A stretch of DNA of 41,212 bases from Nostoc sp. NMS2 (GTDB lineage Bacteria; Cyanobacteriota; Cyanobacteriia; Cyanobacteriales; Nostocaceae): assembly GCF_017115105.1 (NCBI RefSeq), contig NZ_JABXKH010000175.1, forward strand, positions 1 through 41,212. Reading direction: 5' to 3'. A program made the position numbers and the translations under genes. Positions 32,074-41,117 of this stretch are shown here, piece by piece. Positions within the stretch are counted from its first letter, which is position 1, and each line of letters starts with the position of its first letter. The notes beneath the pieces were generated by a model. It had not been told where the DNA came from. It made no database searches and saw nothing but the letters and a program-made list of their open reading frames with translations.

Positions 32074-32817
32074 CTATTGCAGTAATTCCCGAAACTGCTT
32101 TTCACTACGCACTTTGTTAAAGTCGGGGTCAGTTTTTGCTAATTTCTTGTATTTATCAGGAACAAGCTCGATTGCTTTATCTAGGTTCTCAATTGCTAAT
32201 TCCAGATTGCTTTGTAAAGCATAAGAGCAAGCTTTGTTGTAATATGCTTGGTGTAAATCTTGCTTGATGGCGATCGCTCTATCATAAGATGCAATGGCAT
32301 CTTGGTAGCGGTGTAGCTTTGTCAGTGCAATGCCTCGGTTAATTAAGGCTTGATATTTGTCGGGTTGAATAGCGATCGCTTTGTCGTAAGATGCAATAGC
32401 GTCTTTGTAGCGCTGTAACGATGTCAAAGCTATGCCACGATTATACCAGGCTTCATATTTGTCGGGTTTGATGGCGATCGCTTTGTCGTAAGATGCCAGA
32501 GCATCTTTATAGTGTTGCAACGATGTTAAAGCTATGCCACGGTTAATCCAAGCTTCAGGATTCTCGGCTTTGATGGCGATCGCTTTGTTGTATGCTTTGA
32601 TCGCATCTTCATAAAGTTGCCCATCTAATAAATTATTACCTTGATGAAAAAAGTCTTCTGCTTTTTGGGTAGCCTTCGCTTCTATGAAAAGCTGGGTTAC
32701 ATTACTTTCTTGGACAACTTGTGTAGTATTTTCTATTGATGAGTTTGCCCCACTACTACAACCAAATGTGAAGAAAGCTATCAAACCAGATGCAACGAAG
32801 CAGCGCTGAACAATCAT
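32074..32817 (-). CDS. TPR-repeat lipoprotein
   Basis: A 247-residue protein. The first 20 residues are a lipoprotein signal ending FFTFGC, so Cys20 should be lipid-anchored. From about residue 52 follow four consecutive 34-residue TPRs of near-identical text (YNRGIALTSLQRYKDAIASY and DKAIAIKPDKYEAW), then a shorter divergent unit ending EKQFRELLQ. The units are so alike in DNA, each with a GCGATCGC at the same place, that recent duplication is likely. TPR lipoproteins of this kind mediate protein contacts at the membrane. No partner is identifiable. Confidence 0.85.
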   Translation of the reverse strand: MIVQRCFVASGLIAFFTFGCSSGANSSIENTTQVVQESNVTQLFIEAKATQKAEDFFHQGNNLLDGQLYEDAIKAYNKAIAIKAENPEAWINRGIALTSLQHYKDALASYDKAIAIKPDKYEAWYNRGIALTSLQRYKDAIASYDKAIAIQPDKYQALINRGIALTKLHRYQDAIASYDRAIAIKQDLHQAYYNKACSYALQSNLELAIENLDKAIELVPDKYKKLAKTDPDFNKVRSEKQFRELLQ

Positions 32818-33062
32818 GCTGTACCTACAAAACTAATGAGATGATGTTAAAATTCGTTCTTTTTTTGAGTATTATCAAAATACACTAGTTTTTACCCATT
32901 AATTCACTTATATTTTCAGAAAGAGCTTTGTTGACGACGCATAGATGTTTATTAAAATCAAGCGTAGGCTAGATTATCATATTAAATATACATAAAGCAA
33001 TTGCTTAGAACCTATTTCATTAAAAAAACAATTATTTGTCTTGCTGTATATATTGCGTAGAT

Positions 33063-33107
33063 GTAGCCCGCACTTCGACTTCGCTCAGTGACCGTCGTAG
33101 ACATCGC
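33063..33107 (-). repeat. Dispersed repeat, long form (copy 2 of 3)
   Basis: The reverse complement of this 45-base stretch is identical to 8562-8606, about 24 kb away, despite lying in non-coding DNA. Confidence 0.8.
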
Positions 33108-33346
33108 AAGCGTTTGGTAATTTCCCTTTTAATTAACAAGGATGCTGTGACATACCCGCACACTGTAGGCGATCATACTAGTTTTTCGCTAAACAATGAT
33201 GTTAGTTGCTTTATTCTTTCAAGCAGTTATCTAAGTTAATCATCATCTAAATTACATCTTTGCGTCTTTTTAGCGGTTGAGACTATGCAAATTAAAAGCG
33301 CATCAGATTAACATCTGTCGGTAGGGGGATGCCAATAGCTGATTGG

Positions 33347-33361
33347 TAATGATGATTATCA
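33347..33361. promoter_or_regulatory. Fur-box-like palindrome (weak call)
   Basis: TAATGATGATTATCA matches the 7-1-7 Fur core (TGATAAT n ATTATCA) at 12 of 14 defined positions. It is not next to a start codon: the nearest downstream start, on the minus strand, is 530 bases off. An unannotated RNA or chance match is possible. Confidence 0.25.
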
Positions 33362-33661
33362 TTACATTTGCAAAAATTATGATAAGTATATCAATTTAAT
33401 GTATATATAGGACTCATATTTGATTTCTGAAAAAACTCAGTACACCTCTAACTCCCTTCTTTTCTGTTCCCTATTCCCTCCCTACACAAGTATGTTCATT
33501 AATCAAATCGGATTCCTATAGCAGATGAAAAAAAGCGATTTAATATCTATAAAAGGACATTTAAAATAATACCTTCATGTCTTTGTGATACCAAAATTGG
33601 ATTTCATTACAAAGACACGAAGGCACAAAATAGATAACGATAGATTCTATCTTTGCAATAC

Positions 33662-35356
33662 CTAATTAATCCCAAACACTGATTCGACAGTTGACTTAAT
33701 CGAATCCCGCGCATCCTTTAAAGTTTGACTAATTGGATGCTTTGCCTGTAAAAATGCACGCGCACAATTGCGTCCCGGCATTCCCGAAATGGAACCACCT
33801 GGATGAGTCCCTGCACCAGTCAAAAATAGATTGTCAATTGGCGTTTTGTAGTTCGCTATTTCTGGTAATGGACGGAAAAATATCATCTGATCTAAAGTCA
33901 TGTCAACATGGTAATAATTGCCTTTATATGCACCTAATCTTTCTCCTAGTTCTGCTGGACTTTCTACACGACGAGCGATAGTTGCATTCTTGACATTTGG
34001 TGCATAGTCTGCCAATTTATCAATTACCCTATCTGCAACTTTGTTTTTCAATTCATCTGTCCAACCAGTACCTTTTAAACCAGTGCCTTCTGCACCAGCA
34101 ATTTGATAAGGGGCAAAAAACTCAATCCATAGGGTGTGCTTGCCTGGTGGTGCTAATGTGGGATCTAAATAACTAGGCATCACCAAATACATTGATGGGT
34201 CAGCATCAGGGATCTCTCCCAAGGTGCATTTACTATGAGCCTGTTCTACATGAGTAACAGAATCGGCAATTAAGATAGAACCAACGAGATATTCATCTTT
34301 GTGAGCGTGATGTGGAAAGCGCAGTGGTTCGTCTAATGCCAAATCTATCTTGAGGATGGTTTCGTTGTTGTTAACGATGCGGCGTTCTAACCTTTCCCAT
34401 AAATCTGGGTCGGCTCCATCAACATCGCTTTTATCAGTCATTTGTAAGAACAACCGCTTGGCATCAATATTAGAAATAACCCCGTGTTTAGCGCGATATT
34501 CTTTACCACCACCAACTCGCACACCAACAGCTTTACCATCATCAATTAAAACTTTTTCAACATGCTGGTCTGTAAGAATAACGCCACCTTTACTTGTGAC
34601 TAAATTCACCAAAGCTTGCACAAGTGCGCCAGTTCCGCCGCGAGGTCTAGCCATCCCCGGATTGTGACGCATTGCCATCATGATTGCACCAATAGCAAGG
34701 GTTTTTTGCGATGGCGGCGCACCAAGTTCTGATGCTAATCTGGCTAGTGGCGCTTTCAGAAATTCTTCATCAAACCACTCATTAAGTAAATCTTCAGCGC
34801 TGGTTAACATGGTGCGAATAAAGTCCAGCGTTTTATTTGGAGAACCAATAACCGAAAACAAATCTTTCAGTTTGGTGATGTCGTAGTTACCAAGGATGTC
34901 TATAATTGACTTTGGTGGTGCATTAAACATAGGAATCATTGCACCTAGCGATCGCTGCCAAAAGTCTACAAATTCGGCGTATTTTTTGGCATCACGTTCA
35001 CTATAACGGGCAATTTCTGCACAAGTTTTTTCCACTGACTTATGTCCTAAGAAATACTTGCCATCAGGATGAGGACAGAAAACAACTGGATCGCACTCTA
35101 GATAATGCAAGCCGTATTTTTCTAGTTCTAATTCTTCAACAACTGGCCCCAAATGAATAAATTCATGGTCAATAGCACATAAGTTAAATTTAAACCCAGG
35201 TGCTTCTTGAGGTAAACATTCTTCAGTTGTTGCTGCACCACCCGGAACAGAACGCTTTTCCAGTAACAGGACACTATAACCAGCTTTTAGCAAATAAGCT
35301 GCACAAACTAGCCCATTGTGTCCAGCACCGATCAGCACAACATCATACTCTTGCAT
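33662..35356 (-). CDS. crtO: CrtO-type beta-carotene ketolase / phytoene desaturase-like FAD enzyme
   Basis: This 564-residue protein carries the N-terminal FAD-binding Rossmann motif (VVLIGAGHNGLVCAAYLLKAG, glycine-rich, residues 6-26) and VPGGAATTEE. The C-terminal signature of carotenoid desaturase-like enzymes is TGAGTHPGGSISGMPGRNCA. The whole, including FNLCAIDHEFIHLGPVVEEL, reads like Nostoc CrtO, which adds a 4-keto group to beta-carotene en route to echinenone. This is unlike CrtW ketolases, which are di-iron enzymes. Close relatives also include NAD(P)/FAD oxidoreductases of unproven function, so the ketolase call is by similarity. No other carotenoid gene is adjacent. Confidence 0.8.
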   Translation of the reverse strand: MQEYDVVLIGAGHNGLVCAAYLLKAGYSVLLLEKRSVPGGAATTEECLPQEAPGFKFNLCAIDHEFIHLGPVVEELELEKYGLHYLECDPVVFCPHPDGKYFLGHKSVEKTCAEIARYSERDAKKYAEFVDFWQRSLGAMIPMFNAPPKSIIDILGNYDITKLKDLFSVIGSPNKTLDFIRTMLTSAEDLLNEWFDEEFLKAPLARLASELGAPPSQKTLAIGAIMMAMRHNPGMARPRGGTGALVQALVNLVTSKGGVILTDQHVEKVLIDDGKAVGVRVGGGKEYRAKHGVISNIDAKRLFLQMTDKSDVDGADPDLWERLERRIVNNNETILKIDLALDEPLRFPHHAHKDEYLVGSILIADSVTHVEQAHSKCTLGEIPDADPSMYLVMPSYLDPTLAPPGKHTLWIEFFAPYQIAGAEGTGLKGTGWTDELKNKVADRVIDKLADYAPNVKNATIARRVESPAELGERLGAYKGNYYHVDMTLDQMIFFRPLPEIANYKTPIDNLFLTGAGTHPGGSISGMPGRNCARAFLQAKHPISQTLKDARDSIKSTVESVFGIN

Positions 35357-35472
35357 AATTGTTATTTTGAAATTAAGTAACTTTACAAATAATAGAAAAC
35401 TTTTATTAACTTTACATCACCCGTCAGTAACAAAAATTATCTTTAACTAGAGTCAATCTTCCGAAGGAGATA

Positions 35473-35568
35473 GTAAGCTAGTGAGCATTTAAATTGCATC
35501 ACAAAACTAGGGCTGAAGCCCTGACTACAAGCGAATAAATCTGGAGAAATAAATGACGATTAGCTTAC
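35473..35568. mobile_element. Possible 96-bp MITE reaching into the DUF2993 stop codon
   Basis: The ends read GTAAGCTA then five free bases then CATTTA, inverted on the right with the same spacing: 14 of 19 positions match. An AGGGCT/GCCCT hairpin lies inside. The right end supplies the last Ser codon and the stop of the DUF2993 gene. No target duplication is seen. Confidence 0.45.
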
Positions 35569-36312
35569 AGTTGTTGATGATGGTATTTGCTTCATCTGAG
35601 TTTTTATCAAAAGTGTTAAACTACCAATTTCTACTTTTATATCTTTAATATTGAATGCCATATCTTCCCATTTTAAATATGGCATATTCATCAATTCTTT
35701 GGCTTTCTGCATAAAAGCTGTAACTAATTCTATTGAAATCCCCTCTCCTTCAGTACAGCTAAAACTCTCCAGCATCGCGGGTTGGGAATTAGTGCGTGGA
35801 CGTGCGATCGCAGTGTAAGCTAAAGGGCGAGTATTCCCCATTTCTTTTAACATTACTCTTCCCCTACATTCTATTTTGCCATCACCAGGTAAAAATACTT
35901 GAATTTGTTGCGGCTCAAAACTCACAATTTCGCTATCGACATCTAAAGAAAAGTTTTGTATCTGGCTGAGAACAAAGTCTGATGCTAATGCGCGGTTAAT
36001 ATCTACTTCTGTGAGTATAATCTGAGCAGTAGTATTTACTGGCTCATTGAGTTCTATTTGACCAAAAAGAGCGCTGAAGGGATTGATGGCAATACTATCT
36101 GTTTGCAGTCTTATTTCCTGTATACGAATGTCTTCTTGGATTACTAATCCTTGGCCTACAACCGAAACTCCATCTGCCTGTCCCTGAACTATTTTCAACA
36201 GATCAGTTTGTATATCTATTTCTATTTTTTCTGCTCCATCTAGCTTTTCAGATATTATCTTTTCAGCTTCCTGGGATAGAAATTTTTCTTCTAACCGATG
36301 CTCATCAGGCAT
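35560..36312 (-). CDS. DUF2993 family protein
   Basis: 250 residues, full length for the cyanobacterial DUF2993 group, which is related to the LmeA-like proteins of actinobacteria. It starts with acidic helices (LEEKFLSQEAEKIISEKLDG), then long beta stretches (AEKIEIDIQTDLLKIVQGQA, FSLDVDSEIVSFEPQQIQVF, GKIECRGRVMLKE) and ends in LTLLIKTQMKQI. There is no signal peptide or membrane helix. The family fold suggests lipid or membrane interaction; the role in cyanobacteria is unknown. It is isolated, with 200 bases to CrtO downstream. Confidence 0.82.
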   Translation of the reverse strand: MPDEHRLEEKFLSQEAEKIISEKLDGAEKIEIDIQTDLLKIVQGQADGVSVVGQGLVIQEDIRIQEIRLQTDSIAINPFSALFGQIELNEPVNTTAQIILTEVDINRALASDFVLSQIQNFSLDVDSEIVSFEPQQIQVFLPGDGKIECRGRVMLKEMGNTRPLAYTAIARPRTNSQPAMLESFSCTEGEGISIELVTAFMQKAKELMNMPYLKWEDMAFNIKDIKVEIGSLTLLIKTQMKQIPSSTTVS

Positions 36313-36830
36313 GAAGTGGTAATCTCATAAGTTTCCTACTACTATTTACTGTAAAGGCAGATTCTGAAGAGTGAATCTATATTGGGGTATATGTAATTCG
36401 TGATTTGGAATCAGGATTGCGATCGTTAATTATGCATTAGCTTGAAAATCTATCTAAATATATATAGCGATGTCTACGACGGGCTACGCCTACGCTCATT
36501 TGTATGCGATGGATTTTGACCTCTCTCCTCTTAGGAGAGAGGCTTTGAATCTTATACCGTTTGTTTGTGAAGCTGCGCCAAATCTCTTAATTTCTTATTT
36601 CTTGGCGTACTTGGCGCACTTGGCGGTTCGTTCTTTATTTCTTGCACCATAGGCGCATCTTCACACAGAATTGATATTAAACTAACTCAAGTTTTGGTTG
36701 CGTGACCATTTAAAGTACTTATTCTAACGTTGCAAAAAAGCAATAAACTGTTACAACCTGAAAGATGTAAAATTTTTGTTAAATTCAACGAGCATCTACA
36801 GTTTCATCTCATCGTCATAAGGTACTCAGC
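36313..36830. other. Intergenic region with repeats upstream of the TPP enzyme
   Basis: It contains the short-form dispersed repeat (36467-36495), a hairpin at 36520-36542 (CCTCTCTCCT / AGGAGAGAGG) and the GGCGTACTTGGCGCACTTGG text near 36605 seen in variant form near 17420. The last 150 bases, AT-rich, should hold the promoter of the downstream gene. Confidence 0.6.
36467..36495 (+). repeat. Dispersed repeat, short form (copy 3 of 3)
   Basis: GCGATGTCTACGACGG runs directly into GCTACGCCTACGC, lacking the middle segment present in the two long copies. It may be the ancestral form. Confidence 0.7.
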
Positions 36831-39044
36831 ATGACTGCAATCTCCCCAAAAGCATCTTCAGCGCTTCCCAATTTTTCTGAAGGAATTCAATATTTTGGTG
36901 AAGCGCTACCAGATTTTGAAACTCATGGTGCAACACCTGCTATCGAGTCGGGCAAAATAGCGATCGCATCTCCCACAGACAAAGCAGCTGTATATCAAAC
37001 TTTACTAGCTGCCGATGCCCTGCGCTACCTAACTTTGCAAGTTACTGCTAGTAAGGCTTCTGGACATCCCGGCGGATTCGCCAGCCAAGCAGAAGCTTAC
37101 GCATCTCTTGTCATGCTGGGATACAAGAACATTATTACCGAAGTCGGACACCATGCCCCTGGATTTTATAGTGCCATGTTCTTGGATCGTTCGCTAGAGG
37201 ACATGGGAATTTTTACAGTCCAACAATTGCGCGATCGCTTCCGAGAAAAGCACGGACTTTTAGGACATCTTTCTGGTTTCATCCCCGGTATTCTCGCACC
37301 TGCGGGGCCTTTGGGACAAGGACAACACTTTGCAATGGCGGCTGCACTGTTGCACAAAGATAAGTTGTTCCCCTTTACAGTTGGGGATGGTGGATTGGGT
37401 GAGCCTTATATTGTAAGTGCGATCGCACATTTCCATACTGCTTATCCTGCTGTCACTAACTTTTTACCGGTATTGGTGTGGAACGGTTACAGCCAAGAAC
37501 ATCACAGCATGGTTTCCCTGAAAACCAATGAACAGATGCAAGCATATTGGCAAGGTAACGGTTTTGATGAAGTCATATTAGTTGATGCCAAAGACTTTGA
37601 CGATCAAAACCAACCAGGGGATTACGTTGATAGCACTGCCTTTTCCTTCGAGAAACGCCTAGCATTTACGCAAGCAGTACTTTCAGGTGTAGATAAAGCA
37701 GCGCGATCGGCATTGAGTGGTAAACTTACCGTCTTCATTATTAAACAACTCAAAGGTGCAGGAGTCCACGCGCGGGGTGCAAAATCTCACAACCTCTATC
37801 CTAAAGACACGTTAGATGCGCCGCATATTGTCAGTGCATTGCAAACCCGTGCTTTGTCTGCGGAAGCTTGGCAATTAGTCAGAACAAATGCCGAACGCGC
37901 AGGCGGTGGCCCAGCTGCAAAAACTGTAGTTACAGAATTTGAATTACCATTGCCAGAATTAGGCGAATTACCTTTAGAAGAATATGCCGTTGGAGGTGAA
38001 CCAAAAGTTTCCACAACCGCAATGGGACGATTAGTAGGAATAGTTGGAAAGAAAGATCGGAATTTCCTTGTCACCAACGCCGATGGTAATGAAGCATCAG
38101 GAATTGCCAACATAAACCAAGCATTAAAGATTATTCACCCCACAACCGACGACTTATATAATCAAGCACCAAATGGACAAGTTTATGAACCATTGAGTGA
38201 AGATGCTTGTGCCGGTTTAGCTGCGGGTTTAGCGTTAATGGGTGCGAGAACTTTGTGGTGTTCTTACGAATCTTTTGCCATCAACGGATTACCAATTTGG
38301 CAAACTGTAACCCAAGCAATGGCAGAATTACGCCGTCAAACTCCCTCGACTATTACTTTATTCACAGCAGGCGCATTAGAGCAAGGGCGCAATGGTTGGA
38401 CTCACCAACGTCCAGAGATTGAAGCTTACTTTGCCTCGTTGATGCGAAATGGAAATGTTTTCCCATTATTTCCGCCTGATGCTAATAGTATTCAAGCCTG
38501 TTATGACTGGGCATTGAAAACTAAGAATAAGGGAATTGTGATAACTGCAAGTAAATCGCCATTGCCAATTCGCACAACTTTAGAACAAACTCGTCAAGGG
38601 TTGCGCGATGGTGCGGTGCTATTACATGAAGTCGCTGGTGATAAACAAGTTGTATTTGCTGTAATTGGCGATTTAACATTAATACCAGTATTTGAAGCTG
38701 CTGCTTTCTTAGAAACTGAAGGTATTGGCGTGAAGATAGTTACTGTCATCAATCCTCGGCAATTATACCGTAGCCATGATACTGCGTGGGATACCTGTTC
38801 TGAACCCGAAGGCGGTTTCTTGGATGATGCCAAATTTGCCGAATTATTTGATGGCGATGCGCTAATTGCGGTGACAGGTGGTGCTGCGGGGATGCTGGAA
38901 CCAATTTTGTTACGGAGTACAGCCAAGCGTGATACTTTTGCGTGGAAACGTGGCGAAACTACAGCCAGTGCTGGAGAGTTGATGGCGTTTAATGGATTGA
39001 CTGCTGAAGCGTTGACGAAACGTGCGATCGCGTTAGTGCATTAA
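36831..39044 (+). CDS. Transketolase/phosphoketolase-like TPP-dependent enzyme
   Basis: A 737-residue protein with the two-domain layout of TPP enzymes. The N-terminal PP domain has SGHPGGF (78-83), APAGPLGQGQHFAMA and the TPP motif GDG (185-187) closing with Asn218. The Pyr domain has SEDACAGLAAGLALMGARTL and SYESFAINGLPIWQ. The later part HQRPEIEAYFASL, FPPDANSIQACYDWAL and VITASKSPLPIRTT resembles xylulose-5-P/fructose-6-P phosphoketolase (HQ, PPDAN, GKQ equivalents), while the first half is closer to transketolase. The substrate is likely a ketose phosphate, but the family is divergent and acetyl-phosphate formation is not assured. The gene is monocistronic. Confidence 0.75.
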   Translation: MTAISPKASSALPNFSEGIQYFGEALPDFETHGATPAIESGKIAIASPTDKAAVYQTLLAADALRYLTLQVTASKASGHPGGFASQAEAYASLVMLGYKNIITEVGHHAPGFYSAMFLDRSLEDMGIFTVQQLRDRFREKHGLLGHLSGFIPGILAPAGPLGQGQHFAMAAALLHKDKLFPFTVGDGGLGEPYIVSAIAHFHTAYPAVTNFLPVLVWNGYSQEHHSMVSLKTNEQMQAYWQGNGFDEVILVDAKDFDDQNQPGDYVDSTAFSFEKRLAFTQAVLSGVDKAARSALSGKLTVFIIKQLKGAGVHARGAKSHNLYPKDTLDAPHIVSALQTRALSAEAWQLVRTNAERAGGGPAAKTVVTEFELPLPELGELPLEEYAVGGEPKVSTTAMGRLVGIVGKKDRNFLVTNADGNEASGIANINQALKIIHPTTDDLYNQAPNGQVYEPLSEDACAGLAAGLALMGARTLWCSYESFAINGLPIWQTVTQAMAELRRQTPSTITLFTAGALEQGRNGWTHQRPEIEAYFASLMRNGNVFPLFPPDANSIQACYDWALKTKNKGIVITASKSPLPIRTTLEQTRQGLRDGAVLLHEVAGDKQVVFAVIGDLTLIPVFEAAAFLETEGIGVKIVTVINPRQLYRSHDTAWDTCSEPEGGFLDDAKFAELFDGDALIAVTGGAAGMLEPILLRSTAKRDTFAWKRGETTASAGELMAFNGLTAEALTKRAIALVH

Positions 39045-39215
39045 TATTCTATGTAGTCTGGATGTATTATTCCTATCTAGTCTAAAACTGGGTAGGAATT
39101 TTTACGTTTAAAAAACTGGGATTATTACTTAAGTTAACTATTAGAATTAACCGTTATTGAGTCTAAAATGCTACAGTGTTTTTCATGCCTAACTTAAAAT
39201 AATAACTCTTAGACA

Positions 39216-39527
39216 GTGATGCCTTCAAACTTCGACTTGAGACTCCAACATTTAGAAGACAACATTAGACAAGACCAGGATTTACTCAAAGAGTATGAAG
39301 ATTCCTTGCGGTATGAAGATGATCCACGTCGCAAGGCTAAGTACACAAGAGAAATTGAGCAATTGCGCGAATCGGCTAATCGTTATCAGAAGGAATACGA
39401 TGAACTGCAAATGCAAATAACTGGTGAGCCAACTGTACAAATGCAGAATGTAGCCATTCAATTGCAACAGATAAACACCAGAATAGATAGATTATCTGCT
39501 GGTCATGAATGCAGGATTACTTCATAG
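39216..39527 (+). CDS. Small coiled-coil protein with adaptor-like domain
   Basis: A 103-residue, highly charged, all-helical protein. The core LRLQHLEDNIRQDQDLLKEY and DDPRRKAKYTREIEQLRESA is the helical hairpin that also appears at the N-terminus of various cyanobacterial STAND, TIR and caspase-like proteins, where it acts as a presumed effector-associated adaptor. It is here stand-alone. After residue 70 a second short helix (VQMQNVAIQLQQINTRIDRL) follows. The stop codon lies one base before an in-frame GTG and nine before the ATG of the ATPase gene. Tight coupling implies a two-component unit. Confidence 0.6.
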   Translation: MMPSNFDLRLQHLEDNIRQDQDLLKEYEDSLRYEDDPRRKAKYTREIEQLRESANRYQKEYDELQMQITGEPTVQMQNVAIQLQQINTRIDRLSAGHECRITS

Positions 39528-39536
39528 GTGTCACCG

Positions 39537-41117
39537 ATGATTCATGCTGTTCGTTGTAATCGTGCATCATTCAAAACCGTAGAGTTTAGACCTGGCTTTA
39601 ACGTAGTTTTAGCAGATCGCACAGAAGACTCTGGCAGAAGAGATTCTCGTAATGGATTGGGTAAATCGACTCTCATTGAAATTATTCACTTTTGTCTTGG
39701 AGGCACGATTCCAACTGCCAAAGGGCTTGGTTCTAGGACTCTTCGTGGTTGGGCTTTTAGTTTAGAGCTTACACTTGCAAATCAAATTATCACTGTTACA
39801 AGAAATACTGAAGATAGGACTCAGGTAGTAATTGATGGAGATACTGCTAACTGGCCTATTCAACCAAAACAACAAGAAGATCAAAAAGTTCTCAGTTTGG
39901 AAGACTGGAAGACTGTTTTGGGAGAGTTAACATTTGGATTAACTAGTGATAATGAAGCTAAAAAATATAAACCTACTTTTAGAGGACTAATTTCTTACTT
40001 TATCCGTCGGGGAAGAGATGCATTTTCTACACCATTCGAGCATCATCCAAAGCAACCTGGATGGGATAAGCAAGTTAATAATGCTTTTTTATTAGGTCTT
40101 GCTTGGGAAGAGGCAAGAGATTTACAACTTTTAAAGGATAAACAGAAATTAATCGCAGATATTAAAAAACTTAAAAAAGATACAGAACCTGGAGTTGCAA
40201 TTGCAATTTTTGGTTCTCTAGGTGAGCTTGAAGCTTTAAAGGTTCAAGTAGAAGCACAATTACGTGAAAGAAAAGAAACTCTTAACAATTTTAGGGTAGC
40301 GTCCCAATACCATGAATTAGAGGCAACTGCTAACCGTTTAACCTCACAAATTCACGAAGCAACAAATAAAAAGATTATTGAAAATAAATTACTGGAGTTT
40401 TATCAATCTAGTCTTGACTCAGAGGATGAACCCAGACCAGATCAGGTTGTTCGTATATATGAGAATGCAGGTGTTGAGTTACCAGGTTCAGTAATTAGAA
40501 GACTAGAAGAAGTAGAACTATTTCATCGCAGACTAATAGAGAATCGTAGGGAGTTTTTAGGAAGTGAAATTCAACGTATTAGAAGGCAAATATCCTCTAG
40601 AGAAAGTTTTATTAGAGAGAAAACTAATGAGCGTGCCGAACTTTTAGAAGTGCTAAAGACGCATGGAGCTTTAGAAGAATACACAATGCTACAAGAAATT
40701 TATCTTGATGATGTAGCTAATCTCAATGAAATTAATAAACGCATCGAAGAACTAAAACAATTTGAGGAACAAAAAAGTACCTTAAAAATTGAAAAAGAAC
40801 AGTTACTACAACGCGCACGTCGTGACTATGGAGAACGGAATGAGCAAGCAGAACGTGCTATTAATTTATTCAGCATTAACTCTCGATTCCTTTACGATGT
40901 TCCAGGAACACTTGTTATTGATGTAGGAAGCAATGGCTTTAGTTTCCGAGTAGAAATTAGACGTGATGGTAGTGAAGGGATCGATAAGATGAAGATATTC
41001 TGTTATGACTTAATGTTGGCGCAACTTTGGTCAGAGCGTGACCCCTCACCGCGTATATTAATTCATGACAGCACAATTTTTGATGGTGTAGATGAGAGAC
41101 AAGTATCCCAGGGTTAG
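39537..41117 (+). CDS. DUF2326/SMC-like ABC ATPase, 3' end interrupted
   Basis: The ATG at 39537 has an AGGTG ribosome site; a GTG nine bases earlier is possible. The 526-residue product has an ABC/SMC head: FNVVLADRT, then P-loop RNGLGKSTLIEIIHFCLGG. A long coiled coil covers about residues 200-455. The second head half has RRDGSEGIDKMKIFCYDLML as the signature region and the Walker B strand RILIHDSTIFDGVD. DUF2326 ATPases belong to ABC three-component conflict systems and DNA-repair-like SMC families. The family continues about 60 residues after DERQV; here translation ends in SQG. I infer disruption by an insertion at 41113, not a natural end. Confidence 0.72.
   Translation: MIHAVRCNRASFKTVEFRPGFNVVLADRTEDSGRRDSRNGLGKSTLIEIIHFCLGGTIPTAKGLGSRTLRGWAFSLELTLANQIITVTRNTEDRTQVVIDGDTANWPIQPKQQEDQKVLSLEDWKTVLGELTFGLTSDNEAKKYKPTFRGLISYFIRRGRDAFSTPFEHHPKQPGWDKQVNNAFLLGLAWEEARDLQLLKDKQKLIADIKKLKKDTEPGVAIAIFGSLGELEALKVQVEAQLRERKETLNNFRVASQYHELEATANRLTSQIHEATNKKIIENKLLEFYQSSLDSEDEPRPDQVVRIYENAGVELPGSVIRRLEEVELFHRRLIENRREFLGSEIQRIRRQISSRESFIREKTNERAELLEVLKTHGALEEYTMLQEIYLDDVANLNEINKRIEELKQFEEQKSTLKIEKEQLLQRARRDYGERNEQAERAINLFSINSRFLYDVPGTLVIDVGSNGFSFRVEIRRDGSEGIDKMKIFCYDLMLAQLWSERDPSPRILIHDSTIFDGVDERQVSQG

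Larger units (their letters stand above)
32818..33661. other. Intergenic region without a supportable gene
   Basis: About 840 AT-rich bases between the TPR lipoprotein start and the CrtO stop. It holds the dispersed repeat copy at 33063-33107, a Fur-box-like palindrome at 33347-33361 and nothing else I can support. The 67-residue frame near 33036-33239 starts inside the repeat and is not credible. Confidence 0.6.

Noticed and set aside
36470..36652. 60-residue plus-strand frame upstream of the TPP enzyme
   Set aside because: It starts in the dispersed repeat and crosses a hairpin and another repeat; no ribosome site.
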